From an uncultured Allosphingosinicella sp. (lineage in GTDB: Bacteria > Pseudomonadota > Alphaproteobacteria > Sphingomonadales > Sphingomonadaceae): a stretch of 64,000 bases of DNA. A program made the position numbers and the translations under genes. Positions 1 to 8,149 of this stretch are shown here, in pieces (position 1 is the stretch's first letter; every line of letters starts with the position of its first letter). The notes beneath the pieces are model-generated. The model did not search any database and had not been told where the DNA came from. It saw only the letters and a program-made list of their open reading frames with translations. The stretch is from contig CAKTCN010000007.1 in the NCBI GenBank assembly GCA_934539295.1, positions 1 through 64,000 of the forward strand, in the 5' to 3' direction.

Positions 1-14
1 GGCTTGAGGCTTCT

Positions 15-86
15 CCGTTCGTTTCGAGCGAAGTCGAGAAATCCTGGTGCGGGTGATTGTTTCTCGACTTCGCTCGAAACGAACGG
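15..86. repeat. Intergenic inverted repeat, family A (27-bp perfect arms)
   Basis: Positions 15-41 and 60-86 are perfect 27-bp inverted copies separated by 18 bases; the arm core reads TTCGAGCGAAGTCGAGAAA. The element lies just downstream of the DedA gene and would form a long hairpin in either transcript. A degenerate copy occurs at about 27129-27204. It behaves like a REP/BIME-type element and may also stop or stabilise transcripts. Confidence 0.85.
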
Positions 87-107
87 GGATGAAGTGGGCG
101 TTTGCGC

Positions 108-716
108 CTAGTCCTTCGGGTGCCGTTTGCGCCAAGTGAGTTGGCGCCAGAGGTATGCAAGGATGATGAGGCCGATGATGGTGGTGGAAACCGGACCAAT
201 CACCGTCTCGATCTGGTCGAACTGGCGGCCGAGCAGGTAGCCGGCAACGGCGAGCGCGGAGCTCCAGGCGGCAGTGCCGATGGTCGACCAGATGAGGAAA
301 CTGCGCAGGCGCATGTGGAGCAGGCCGGCGGGGATCGATACGATCGAGCGGATGGTGGGGAGCAGGCGGCCGAGGCCCACGATGGCTCCGCCGAAGCGGC
401 CGAACAGCTTCTCCGACTTCTCAACATCGCCCCAGTCCATCGTCAGCCAGCGGCCGTGGTTCTCGATGAAGGGACGAAAGCGGTGGAGGCCGATGGTGCG
501 TGCCACCAGATACCAGAAGATGTTGCCGAACATGGCGCCAGCGGTGCCGCTGGCGATCACGCCCCACAGGTTCATCTGCCCGCGCGCGGCAACGACACCG
601 GCGACCGGCATGATCACCTCCGACGGGATTGGCGGGAAGACGGTTTCCAGGAACATGAGGAAGCCGACGCCGAGATAGCGCGACTGTTCAATGAGGCGAA
701 TCACCCAGTCGGACAT
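108..716 (-). CDS. DedA family inner-membrane protein
   Basis: This 202-residue integral membrane protein has the DedA/SNARE-associated layout: an N-terminal segment with FLETVFPPIPSEVIMP near residues 22-37, a central GTAGAMFGNIFWYLVART stretch, and a GRFGGAIVGLGRLLPTIRS segment near 107-125 carrying the conserved glycine and arginine, followed by further hydrophobic helices and a basic tail. Members are thought to act in envelope homeostasis, flipping undecaprenyl phosphate or phospholipids; which lipid this one moves is not visible. It starts 4 bp after the stop of gshB on the same strand, so the two are probably co-transcribed. A long inverted repeat follows the stop codon. Confidence 0.9.
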   Translation of the reverse strand: MSDWVIRLIEQSRYLGVGFLMFLETVFPPIPSEVIMPVAGVVAARGQMNLWGVIASGTAGAMFGNIFWYLVARTIGLHRFRPFIENHGRWLTMDWGDVEKSEKLFGRFGGAIVGLGRLLPTIRSIVSIPAGLLHMRLRSFLIWSTIGTAAWSSALAVAGYLLGRQFDQIETVIGPVSTTIIGLIILAYLWRQLTWRKRHPKD

Positions 717-720
717 GGCC

Positions 721-1665
721 TTAGCGGACCTTCGCTTCGATCCGGTCCCAGATCAGGCCGGGCGTGTCGGTGCCGTTGAACTTGTCGATCGCGACGATGC
801 CGGTGGGCGATGTGACGTTGATCTCGGTCAGGTGGCCGCCGATCACGTCGATGCCGACGAACAGCAGGCCGCGGCGGGCAAGCTCGGGACCAAGCGCGTC
901 GCAAATCTCGCGCTCGCGTGTCGAGAGCTCGGTCGCTTCGGCGCGGCCGCCGGCGGCGAGGTTGGAGCGGATCTCGCCCGCGCCGGGGATGCGGTTGATC
1001 GCGCCGGCGACTTCGCCGTCGATCAGAACGATGCGCTTGTCGCCTTCGGCTACGCTGGGCAGGAACGCCTGGACCATGAACGGCTCGACCCAGACGTGGT
1101 TGAACAGCTCGGTCAGCGCCGACAGATTGCCGCCATTGCGGTCGATCCGGAACACGGCGGAGCCGGCATTGCCGTAGAGCGGCTTTACGACGATCTCGCC
1201 ATGCCTCGCCTGGAAGGCGCGGGTTTCCTCCAGCGAGCGGGTGATGAGCGTCGGCGGCATGAAGCGCGCATAATCGAGCACGAACAGTTTCTCGGGCGCG
1301 TTGCGGACCGATGCGGGGTCGTTGACCACCAAAGTCTTGTGCTGGACGCGTTCGAGCAAGTGGGTGGCGGTGATGTAGGACAGGTCGAACGGCGGGTCCT
1401 GGCGCATCAGCACCACGTTGACATCGTCCTCCAGGTCCAGCACCTGCCAGTCGCCAAAGGTGAAATTGTCGCCGGCGACGTTGCGGACCTCGACCGGGCG
1501 GACGCGCGCGCGGACGCGGCCTTCGTCATAGGACAGGTTTGGCGCCAGATAATGGTAGAGGCGGTGGCCGCGGGCCTGTGCGCCCAGCATGATCGCGAAG
1601 GTGGAATCCCCCGCGATGTTGATCCCTTCCATGGGGTCCATCTGGACGGCGACGTTGAGGCTCAT
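721..1665 (-). CDS. gshB: Glutathione synthase
   Basis: This 314-residue protein matches prokaryotic glutathione synthetase, the ATP-grasp enzyme that ligates glycine to gamma-glutamylcysteine in the cytoplasm. Visible signatures are the N-terminal VAVQMDPMEGINIAGDST segment, the MRQDPPFDLSYI motif near 108-119, the ATP-grasp lysine region EIVVKPLYGNAGSAVFRI, and the C-terminal EINVTSPTGIVAIDKFNG loop that binds metal and glutathione. Length is normal. It lies 4 bp upstream of the DedA gene. In related genomes gshB commonly follows rsmI-yraN; here that run is interrupted by an oppositely oriented glycine-zipper gene. Confidence 0.96.
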   Translation of the reverse strand: MSLNVAVQMDPMEGINIAGDSTFAIMLGAQARGHRLYHYLAPNLSYDEGRVRARVRPVEVRNVAGDNFTFGDWQVLDLEDDVNVVLMRQDPPFDLSYITATHLLERVQHKTLVVNDPASVRNAPEKLFVLDYARFMPPTLITRSLEETRAFQARHGEIVVKPLYGNAGSAVFRIDRNGGNLSALTELFNHVWVEPFMVQAFLPSVAEGDKRIVLIDGEVAGAINRIPGAGEIRSNLAAGGRAEATELSTREREICDALGPELARRGLLFVGIDVIGGHLTEINVTSPTGIVAIDKFNGTDTPGLIWDRIEAKVR

Positions 1666-1847
1666 CCCGCGCGCTTAGGCGAGCGGGCGCAGCCTGTCAC
1701 CTTTCCTTTCATTTCGGCAACTGAACGGCGCCTGTCAGGTGAGTTCAGCCTCGATCCAAGCGAATCAGGGCAGAAGCACCTTCGACGGCCGCCATGTTGC
1801 GTATCGAGTCCCGGCGGCCGGACAGTTTTTTGTGGAGGAGTTTTCAC

Positions 1848-2153
1848 ATGCGTAAGATCATCCTGGCCACTTCGGCCGCCGCCCTGATGGTTCCCGCCGC
1901 GATGCCGGCACCTGCGATGGCGCAGGGCTATGGCGAATATCGCGGCAAGGCTTGGGCCGGCCGCGACGGCCGCATGTATTGCAAGAAGCCCAATGGCACG
2001 ACCGGACTCATCGTTGGCGGCGCGGCAGGTGCGCTGGCAGGCCGGGCGATCGACTCGCGCGGTTCGCGGACCACGGGCACGGTGTTGGGCGCGGCGGTGG
2101 GTGCCCTGCTGGGCCGCCATGTCGAGAAGAATGTGGTGAGCAAGTGCCGCTAA
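1848..2153 (+). CDS. Glycine-zipper (2TM-like) exported small protein
   Basis: This is a 101-residue protein with a Sec signal peptide (MRKIILATSAAALMVPAAMPAPAMA, likely cleaved after AMA). The mature part carries glycine-rich zipper segments, GLIVGGAAGALAGRAI and GTVLGAAVGALLGRHV, typical of glycine-zipper 2TM domains in envelope proteins of the RcnB/OmpA-associated type. I chose the ATG at 1848 because a GGAGGAG Shine-Dalgarno lies 7 bp upstream and the signal peptide begins there; the frame is open further upstream to 1794. It lies on the plus strand between yraN and gshB, which are both on the minus strand. The exact role is unknown. Confidence 0.8.
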   Translation: MRKIILATSAAALMVPAAMPAPAMAQGYGEYRGKAWAGRDGRMYCKKPNGTTGLIVGGAAGALAGRAIDSRGSRTTGTVLGAAVGALLGRHVEKNVVSKCR

Positions 2154-2166
2154 ATGCCAACCGCGA

Positions 2167-2277
2167 CCGCTCATCCTGAGGAGGGGCTGAGCGAAGTCGA
2201 AGACCCGTCCCGAAGGACGGCACCAGGTCCTTCGAGACGCCATTTCGACAAGCTCAATGGCTCCTCAGGATGAGCGG
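2167..2277. repeat. Intergenic inverted repeat, family D (17-bp arms)
   Basis: Perfect 17-bp arms at 2167-2183 and 2261-2277 (core CTCATCCTGAGGAG) flank internal sub-repeats of the GCTGAGCGAAGTCGAAG / CTTCGAGACGCC type. It sits between the convergent ends of the glycine-zipper gene and yraN, where it could act as a bidirectional stop. Related elements are at 14181-14267 and 51696-51780. Confidence 0.8.
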
Positions 2278-2299
2278 GTGGGCAGGGGGGTGCTGCAGC

Positions 2300-2650
2300 T
2301 CAGCCCATCCAAACATTCTCCATATGCCGGGGGAGCTTGCCCGGCACGATGAACACCGCGTCGATCCGCACATCCTCGCCCGCCTTCGCATAGCGCGGGG
2401 CCAATGCCTCGGCCGCTGCGGCGACGCGGCGGAGGCGGAAGGCGTCGAGCGACAGGTCCGCCTCGGCGCGGGTGGCGCGGGCCTTCACTTCCACGAAGGC
2501 GACGGTGCGGCCCCGCCGTGCCACCAAATCGACTTCGCCCGCGCGCACCCGCACGCGTCGTCCCACGACCCGCCACCCTTTCAGCCGCAGCCACCAGGCG
2601 GCGATCGTCTCGGCGCGGCGGCCGCCTTTCTCCGCGCGCTGCCGCTTCAC
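2300..2650 (-). CDS. yraN: YraN family (UPF0102) endonuclease-fold protein
   Basis: This 116-residue protein has the YraN signature: an RAEKGGRRAE start, AAWWLRLKGWRVVGRRVR, then the nuclease-like core AGEVDLVARRGRTVAFVEVKAR (residues about 41-62), in which E-V-D-L and E-V-K form the restriction-endonuclease-like E-D-ExK arrangement. The biological role of the family is not firmly settled. Its start overlaps the rsmI stop by 4 bp (ATGA), showing translational coupling, and the rsmI-yraN pairing is widely conserved. Confidence 0.93.
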   Translation of the reverse strand: MKRQRAEKGGRRAETIAAWWLRLKGWRVVGRRVRVRAGEVDLVARRGRTVAFVEVKARATRAEADLSLDAFRLRRVAAAAEALAPRYAKAGEDVRIDAVFIVPGKLPRHMENVWMG

Positions 2651-3504
2651 TTCAGCTGCTGCGCGCGTTCGTAGATCTCGCGCCGGGGAAGGCCCAGCGC
2701 GGCGGCCACTTCAGCGGCAGCGCGGGAGGGAGAGAGGCGGGTCATCGCCTCACGCAACGCCGCGTCCACGTCGGCGGCCTCAGGCGCGGCGGCTTCACTG
2801 GGCGGGCCGACGACGACCACGATTTCGCCCCTGGGCGTCTCCTCCGCATAGCGGGCGGCGATTTCGGCCAGGGTGCCGGTCACCGTCTCCTCGAACTTCT
2901 TGCTGATCTCGCGGCTGACCGAAGCGTTGCGGTCGCCGAGGCCGGCGTGCAGCGCCTCCAGGCAGGCGCCGAGACGCGGACCGCTTTCGTAGAAAACCAG
3001 GGACGCGCGTAACGCGGCCACTTCGGCGATAGCGGAGGCGCGGGCGCCCGCCTTGGAGGGCAGGAAGCCCATGAACAGGAATCGGTCGGTCGGCAGGCCC
3101 GCCAGCGTCAGTGCGGCGATAGCGGCGCAGGGGCCGGCGACGGTGTGGACCGGCACGCCGGCGGCGCGGGCGTCGCGGACCAGCTTGTAGCCCGGATCGG
3201 AGATGAGCGGGGTGCCGGCGTCGGAGACGAGCGCCACCGCTTCGCTGCCCATGCGCGCGATCAGGCCCGGGCGGACCTTGTCGGCATTGTGATCGTGATA
3301 GGGGAGCATCGTCTTGCGCACGCCGATATGGGCCAGCAGCTTGGACGTGACGCGGCTGTCCTCCACCGCGATCAGGTCGGCGCGCGCCAATATGGATGCG
3401 GCGTGCGGAGACAGGTCGGAAAGATTGCCGATGGGGGTCGCCACGATATAGAGGCCGGGCGACAGAGGCTGTTCAAGATCGGCGCTCATGAGGAAGTTTG
3501 TCAT
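2647..3504 (-). CDS. rsmI: 16S rRNA (cytidine(1402)-2'-O)-methyltransferase
   Basis: This is the RsmI tetrapyrrole-methylase-fold enzyme that 2'-O-methylates C1402 of 16S rRNA. It shows GLYIVATPIGNLSDLS at the N-terminus, the DAGTPLISDPG loop that forms the SAM pocket, TVAGPCAAIAAL and FMGFLPSK. The C-terminal part carries the ARAAAEVAAALGLPRREIYE helix-turn-helix typical of the family. Two starts are possible, 3504 and 3489; both ATGs lie inside a CATG shared with the divergent gene. I prefer 3504 because a G-rich Shine-Dalgarno-like run precedes it, whereas 3489 is preceded by pyrimidines. yraN follows with a 4-bp overlap. Confidence 0.94.
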   Translation of the reverse strand: MTNFLMSADLEQPLSPGLYIVATPIGNLSDLSPHAASILARADLIAVEDSRVTSKLLAHIGVRKTMLPYHDHNADKVRPGLIARMGSEAVALVSDAGTPLISDPGYKLVRDARAAGVPVHTVAGPCAAIAALTLAGLPTDRFLFMGFLPSKAGARASAIAEVAALRASLVFYESGPRLGACLEALHAGLGDRNASVSREISKKFEETVTGTLAEIAARYAEETPRGEIVVVVGPPSEAAAPEAADVDAALREAMTRLSPSRAAAEVAAALGLPRREIYERAQQLK

Positions 3505-4687
3505 GGCAGAGCTTTTCCCCCATCCGCAAGCGCGGCGTAACTTCATCGGCCTCGGCGTGGTCGCCGGCATGGCGATGCTGGCGGGTTGCCAGGTGATCCC
3601 GAAGGACGAGGGCCGCGTGCCGCCCCCGCCGGTGCGCGAGGAAGAGGAAGAGACGCAGCCTGTCCAGAACCTGCCGCAGGACGAGAATCGCAACCGCGTC
3701 GCGGTGCTGGTGCCAATGACGGGCGACAATGCCGCCGTGGGCAAGTCGATCGCCAATGCGGCGAACCTCGCCCTGATCGATACGGGCGGCGAGGGTGTGC
3801 GGATCACCTTCTACGACACCGCCAAGGGCGCGGCGGCGGCGGCGAACGAGGCGCTAGCGGACGGCAACGGCCTGTTCCTGGGGCCGCTGCTGGCCGAGGA
3901 TGTGAGCGCGGTGGCGCCGATCGCGCGCGGCCGCGGGGTGCCAGTGGTGGCGTTCTCCAACGACGTCGATGTGGCCGGTAACGGCGTCTACATCATGGGC
4001 TTCAACCCGGCCCACTCGATCGCGCGCGTCGTGGATCACGCCAAGGCACAGGGCATGACGCGGTTCGCGGCCCTGGTGCCCGACGGAACCTATGGCCGGC
4101 GTGCGGGCCAGGCGATGATCGACGCGGTCGAGGAGGCCAAGGGTCGGCTCGTGTCGATGCAGACGTTCGGGCGCACGCCGGCGGCGATGACCGCGGCGGT
4201 GGCGAAGCTCAACGCGGCCGGCGGCTATGACGCCGTGCTGATCGCCGACAATGGGCGGATCGCGATGCAGGCGGCGCCGGTGATCCGGCGCGGGGCAGCT
4301 TCGGCGAAGATATTGGGCACCGAGCTTTGGAACATCGAAAGCGGCTTGGGCGGGCAGGCGGCACTGCGCGGCGCGTGGTTCGCGAGCGTTTCGGATGCGC
4401 GTTTCAATCAGTTGCGGACCCGCTATCGCGCACGCTACGGGGCCAATCCGTATCGGCTGGCGAGCCTCGGCTATGACGCGGTACTGGTTGCGATCCGGCT
4501 TGCGGGCAAGGAATGGAAGTTCGGGCGGACCTTCCCCGCAAGCGCGCTCCGCGACCCGGGCGGGTTCACGGGCGTGGACGGGGCGTTCCGATTTGGGCGC
4601 GACGGCATTGCCCAGCGTGCGCTGGAGGTGAAGCAGGTGGCGGCGAGCGGGACCACCACGGTGTCGCCGGCGCCGAGCGGATTTTAG
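3503..4687 (+). CDS. Penicillin-binding protein activator, LpoA/YraM-like lipoprotein
   Basis: This 394-residue lipoprotein has a signal peptide ending in the lipobox LAGC (about residues 27-30), a short Pro/Glu-rich linker, then a type I periplasmic-binding-protein fold beginning with NRVAVLVPMTGDNAAVGKSI. In E. coli LpoA is the outer-membrane lipoprotein that stimulates PBP1A, and lpoA is likewise divergent from rsmI. The start at 3503 has a GAGGAAG Shine-Dalgarno 6 bp upstream; an alternative in-frame ATG is at 3488. The start codon overlaps that of rsmI on the opposite strand. The LpoA N-terminal TPR-like domain is absent, so this is the short, alphaproteobacterial form. Confidence 0.85.
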   Translation: MAELFPHPQARRNFIGLGVVAGMAMLAGCQVIPKDEGRVPPPPVREEEEETQPVQNLPQDENRNRVAVLVPMTGDNAAVGKSIANAANLALIDTGGEGVRITFYDTAKGAAAAANEALADGNGLFLGPLLAEDVSAVAPIARGRGVPVVAFSNDVDVAGNGVYIMGFNPAHSIARVVDHAKAQGMTRFAALVPDGTYGRRAGQAMIDAVEEAKGRLVSMQTFGRTPAAMTAAVAKLNAAGGYDAVLIADNGRIAMQAAPVIRRGAASAKILGTELWNIESGLGGQAALRGAWFASVSDARFNQLRTRYRARYGANPYRLASLGYDAVLVAIRLAGKEWKFGRTFPASALRDPGGFTGVDGAFRFGRDGIAQRALEVKQVAASGTTTVSPAPSGF

Positions 4688-4736
4688 GGTCGGACGGTTC
4701 AAAGGTCACGAAAGTCACGCTGGGAGGATAATCGGC

Positions 4737-4768
4737 TCGATCAATCCCGGCGAATTGATCGATTTGTT
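4737..4768. terminator. Stem-loop terminator between convergent genes
   Basis: TCGATCAAT (4737-4745) and ATTGATCGA (4754-4762) form a perfect 9-bp stem with an 8-base loop, followed by TTTGTT. It lies 50 bp after the LpoA-like gene and before the end of convergent hemW, so it plausibly terminates the plus-strand transcript. Confidence 0.55.
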
Positions 4769-4841
4769 CGATGAATGCAGCGATGCGAAACAGCCAAGGT
4801 TCAAAGTCGCATGATCCGGGGGCTGTAGGAAAACGAATTCG

Positions 4842-6005
4842 TCAGGCGACGAGTTCGGCGAGGATCGCGTCCAGCAAGAGCATGCCTGCGGGCGTGACGC
4901 CGAGGCGCGAACCGTCAAGCCGCAGCAGGCCTTGTGCCTTGAGACGAGCGGCTGCGCCCCGGTTGATGACATCGCGCCCCGCCAGTGCCTCCAGCCTTGC
5001 GATGTCCACGCCCTCGCGAAGCCTGAGTCCCATCAGCAGCGCCTCGACGCCGCGATCCTCGCGCGCAATCTCCGTCTCTTCCTGGATGCCGTCACCGCGG
5101 CGGGCGAGGGCGGCGAGCCAGTTTTCGGGTTTCTTGTGGCGCTGGGTGGCGGTGCCCACGCGGCGGCCGTGGGCACCGGGGCCGATGCCCAGATAGTCGC
5201 CATAGCGCCAGTAAGTGAGATTGTGGCGGCTCTCCTCGCCCACGCGGGCGTGATTGGAGATTTCGTAGGCGGGTAGGCCCGCGGCCTGTGTCATCTCCTG
5301 GGTGAGCTCGTACAGGCCGGCGGCAAAGTCGGGGTCGGTCGGCTGCAACTCGCCTTTTGCGGCCAGGGCGGCGAAGCGGGTGCCGGGCTCGATAGTGAGC
5401 TGGTAGAGCGAGAGGTGGCCCGTGCCGAAGGAGAGGGCGCGGCCGAGCTGTGCTTCCCAGGTGGCTTCGGATTGGCCGGGAAGCGCGTAGATGAGGTCGA
5501 AGCTGACGCGGGCGAAGTGGCGCTGGGCGGTGTCGAGGGCGCCGAGGCCTTCGGTCACGTCGTGGGCGCGGCCGAGGAAGCGGAGCGCCGAGTCGTCGAG
5601 CGACTGGAGGCCGAGGCTGACGCGGTTGACGCCGGCGGCGGCGAGCCCAGCGAAGCGGGCGGCCTCGACCGAGGAGGGGTTGGCTTCGAGCGTGATCTCG
5701 ATGTCGGGCGCGAAGGTCCAGTGGCGTTCGGCCGCTTCGATGAGGGCCGCGACGGTTTCGGGCGGCATGAGCGAGGGCGTGCCACCGCCGAAGAAGATGG
5801 AGGTCAGCGGGCGAGCGGGCCCGACTTCTGCCTCATGCGCGAGGTCGCGGAGGAGGGCGGTGCGCCATTGCGCCTGGTCCACCGTTTCGCGGACGTGGCT
5901 GTTGAAGTCGCAATAGGGGCATTTGGAGACGCAGAACGGCCAGTGGATGTAGAGGGCGAGGGCGTTGTCACGCGCCTCGCCGTCATGCTGAACTTCTTTC
6001 AGCAT
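4842..6005 (-). CDS. hemW: Radical SAM haem chaperone HemW
   Basis: This 387-residue protein is HemW (formerly called a coproporphyrinogen III oxidase-like protein). The radical-SAM cluster CxxxCxxC is in ALYIHWPFCVSKCPYCDFNS; FFGGGTPS, the SLGLQSLDD strand and the HNLTYWRYGDYLGIGPGAHG block (HNxxYW, diagnostic of HemW rather than HemN) are all present. It probably delivers haem to respiratory proteins. The ATG at 6005 is preceded by TTGGAGA and is the only nearby in-frame start; the first residues MLKEVQHDG are encoded by a dispersed intergenic repeat. It is the last gene of the rph-rdgB-hemW run, 49 bp after rdgB. Confidence 0.93.
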   Translation of the reverse strand: MLKEVQHDGEARDNALALYIHWPFCVSKCPYCDFNSHVRETVDQAQWRTALLRDLAHEAEVGPARPLTSIFFGGGTPSLMPPETVAALIEAAERHWTFAPDIEITLEANPSSVEAARFAGLAAAGVNRVSLGLQSLDDSALRFLGRAHDVTEGLGALDTAQRHFARVSFDLIYALPGQSEATWEAQLGRALSFGTGHLSLYQLTIEPGTRFAALAAKGELQPTDPDFAAGLYELTQEMTQAAGLPAYEISNHARVGEESRHNLTYWRYGDYLGIGPGAHGRRVGTATQRHKKPENWLAALARRGDGIQEETEIAREDRGVEALLMGLRLREGVDIARLEALAGRDVINRGAAARLKAQGLLRLDGSRLGVTPAGMLLLDAILAELVA

Positions 6006-6065
6006 CCATGTCTCCAACTGCCGAGCGGGTGACCAGATGGACCCTGAAACAAGTTCAGGGTGACG
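5981..6065. repeat. Inverted repeat, family C, overlapping the hemW start
   Basis: The left part reads CGTCATGCTGAACTTCTTTCAG (5981-6002) and the right part CTGAAACAAGTTCAGGGTGACG (6044-6065), an imperfect inverted repeat. It begins inside the first codons of hemW and ends inside the last codons of rdgB. A second copy is at about 11543-11620. Confidence 0.75.
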
Positions 6066-6678
6066 GAGGGGTGAGGAGGGTTTCGACAAGCTTCTCGAAC
6101 GCCTTGGCGCGGTGGCTGATGGCGTGCTTCTCGGCCGGGTCGAGCTCGGCATAGGTGCTGTCGTAACCGTTTGGGACGAATACCGGATCGTAGCCGAACC
6201 CTACCGTTCCACGCGGCGGCCAAGTCAAGGTGCCGTCGGCGCGGCCTTCGAACCATTCGACATGCCCATCGGGCCAGGCAACGGACAGGACGCACATGAA
6301 ATGGGCATCGCGGCCCGCGTCGGGACCGGCCGCCTGCAGGGCATCCTCGACCTTGCGCATGGCCAGGTTCCAGTCGCGCCCGTCAGGAGTTTCTGCCCAA
6401 TTGGCGGTGTATACGCCGGGATCGCCACCCAGCGCATCGACGCACAGGCCGCTATCGTCGGCGAGTGCGGGCAGGCCCGACAGGTCGGCCGCCAGCCGCG
6501 CCTTCAGCTCGGCATTGTCGACGAAGCTGTTGCCGGTCTCCTCGGGCTCCGGCAGGTCGAGCTCGGCCGCGGACACCGGCTCGATCCCATAGGGCGCGAG
6601 CAGTTCGGTGATCTCGCGGACCTTGCCCTGATTATGGCTGGCGATGACCAGCTTGCCGGGGAGGAGACGGCGGGTCAC
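6055..6678 (-). CDS. rdgB: XTP/dITP pyrophosphatase (non-canonical purine NTP)
   Basis: This 207-residue Ham1/RdgB protein hydrolyses dITP, XTP and ITP to the monophosphates and so cleans the nucleotide pool. Signatures are the N-terminal [11 protein letters not shown] phosphate-binding segment, the [24 protein letters not shown] loop with the catalytic aspartates, the [12 protein letters not shown] motif and the C-terminal AISHRAKAF. Its start overlaps the rph stop by 4 bp. The last few codons lie in a dispersed repeat that continues into hemW. Confidence 0.95.
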   Translation of the reverse strand: MTRRLLPGKLVIASHNQGKVREITELLAPYGIEPVSAAELDLPEPEETGNSFVDNAELKARLAADLSGLPALADDSGLCVDALGGDPGVYTANWAETPDGRDWNLAMRKVEDALQAAGPDAGRDAHFMCVLSVAWPDGHVEWFEGRADGTLTWPPRGTVGFGYDPVFVPNGYDSTYAELDPAEKHAISHRAKAFEKLVETLLTPPSP

Positions 6679-7391
6679 CGGCCGGTCGCCTTATCCTGGG
6701 CGGCGAAGATTTCGGTGCAGCCGATGCGGGCGAGGCGGAGCAGGCGGAGCAGGCCTTCCTCGTCATAGGTCTCGCCCTCGGCCGTCACCTGCGCCTCGAC
6801 GATGTTGCCGTCGGACGTGAGGACGAAATTGCCGTCGGAGCCGGCGGCGCTGTCCTCGACATAATCAAGGTCGAGCACGGCCTGTCCGTTGTGGATGCCG
6901 CAGGAGACGGCGGCGACCTTCTTCACGATCGGATCGGCCTCAAGCAGGCCCTGAGCCATCAGCTTGTCCACCGCGATGCGCAGCGCCACCCAGGCGCCCG
7001 AGATGGAGGCGGTGCGGGTGCCGCCGTCGGCCTGGATCACGTCGCAGTCGAGCGTGATCTGACGCTCGCCAAGCTTTTCGAGGTCGACCACGGCGCGAAG
7101 GCTGCGGCCGATCAGGCGCTGGATTTCCTGCGTGCGGCCCGACTGCTTGCCCTTGGCCGCCTCACGGCTGCCGCGGGTGTGGGTGGCGCGGGGGAGCATG
7201 CCATATTCGGCCGTGACCCAGCCCTGGCCCTTGCCGCGGAGGAACGGCGGCACCCGCTCCTCGACGCTGGCGGTGACCAGCACCTTGGTATCGCCGAACG
7301 CGATCAGCACGCTTCCTTCCGCATGGACGGTGAAATTGGGCTCGATGCTGATGGTGCGCATCTGGTCGGGGGCGCGGCCGGAAGGGCGCAT
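6675..7391 (-). CDS. rph: Ribonuclease PH
   Basis: This is a 238-residue phosphorolytic 3'-5' exoribonuclease that trims tRNA 3' ends. The N-terminal [14 protein letters not shown], the [30 protein letters not shown] block, the [18 protein letters not shown] segment and [18 protein letters not shown] are all standard for RNase PH, and the length matches the family. A good AGGAGA Shine-Dalgarno lies 8 bp before the ATG. It heads the operon rph-rdgB-hemW and is divergent from the DUF6438 gene, with 103 bp between start codons. Confidence 0.97.
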   Translation of the reverse strand: MRPSGRAPDQMRTISIEPNFTVHAEGSVLIAFGDTKVLVTASVEERVPPFLRGKGQGWVTAEYGMLPRATHTRGSREAAKGKQSGRTQEIQRLIGRSLRAVVDLEKLGERQITLDCDVIQADGGTRTASISGAWVALRIAVDKLMAQGLLEADPIVKKVAAVSCGIHNGQAVLDLDYVEDSAAGSDGNFVLTSDGNIVEAQVTAEGETYDEEGLLRLLRLARIGCTEIFAAQDKATGR

Positions 7392-7494
7392 GCAATGTTT
7401 CTCCTGTGATCAGGGGAGCGGCTTTAGACAGCGCGCGTTCAGCGGTCCAGCGCGAGAGCGCGTCTGTTTGACGCGCGTAACGAGGAGATCGGGC

Positions 7495-7992
7495 ATGAAG
7501 GCGATTGTGGCGGTGATGGCACTGGGGCTGAGCGCATGTGCGACGGTGCCGGCGGGCGGAAGCGAGCTGCCTGCATCGATCAGCTATGAGACGACGCCCT
7601 GCTTCGGCTTCTGCCCCGTATATAAGGTAACGGTGAATGCGGACGGTAGGGGCACGTTCGTCGGCGAGCGCAACACGGGCGTGACGGGATCGCGTAGCTT
7701 CAGCGTCAGTGCGGCCCAATATGCGGCGTTCGTCCGGCAGCTGGCGCCGGTGAGGCCGTCGAGCGGCGAGGTCGCCTACAATCCGGGCAATTGCCAGCCT
7801 TATGCGACCGACTTGCCGGGTGTGCGGGTGGAGTGGACCGGGACGGACGGTGCCGTCCAGAGGCTCGCGGTGGACAAGGGTTGTGCCAGCGACGAGGCAC
7901 GGGCGGCGGCGGCGCGGCTGGATGCGGCGCCGGGGCTGCTGCCGATCGCGGAGTGGACCAAGCGGCCTGAAGGTGCGCCGCTGACGCGGTGA
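7495..7992 (+). CDS. DUF6438 domain lipoprotein
   Basis: This 165-residue protein has a lipoprotein signal peptide (MKAIVAVMALGLSAC, Cys15 in the lipobox LSAC). The mature part begins ISYETTPCFGFCPVYKVTV, matching the CFGxCPVY motif of DUF6438, and continues with a beta-rich GRGTFVGERNTGV segment and YNPGNCQPYATDLPGV. Two cysteines in the CFGFC motif plus NC and KGC further on could form disulfides. Start choice: the AACGAGGAG Shine-Dalgarno is correctly spaced for 7495, although the frame is open back to 7132 across the rph promoter region. A GCGCGTC/GACGCGC hairpin (7458-7476) precedes the ribosome site. Function unknown; likely anchored in the envelope. Confidence 0.8.
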   Translation: MKAIVAVMALGLSACATVPAGGSELPASISYETTPCFGFCPVYKVTVNADGRGTFVGERNTGVTGSRSFSVSAAQYAAFVRQLAPVRPSSGEVAYNPGNCQPYATDLPGVRVEWTGTDGAVQRLAVDKGCASDEARAAAARLDAAPGLLPIAEWTKRPEGAPLTR

Positions 7993-8068
7993 CCCGCTCC
8001 CGTCGCTCAGGATAAACTGCCGCCTCGCGGCAGCGACGAAACATTCCAGCGGGCCTTCGAGACCGCCC

Positions 8069-8098
8069 TGGATTGCTTCGCTATGCTCGCAATGACGG
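8069..8098. repeat. Half copy of intergenic repeat family B
   Basis: TGGATTGCTTCGCTATGCTCGCAATGACGG matches the right arm of the larger inverted repeats at 24692-24775 and 46924-47008. It lies between the DUF6438 gene and hrcA. Confidence 0.7.
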
Positions 8099-8149
8099 AG
8101 TGAGGTGAATGGCGTTGAGCCTATCCCAACCACCGCCTACATTCCCCCC

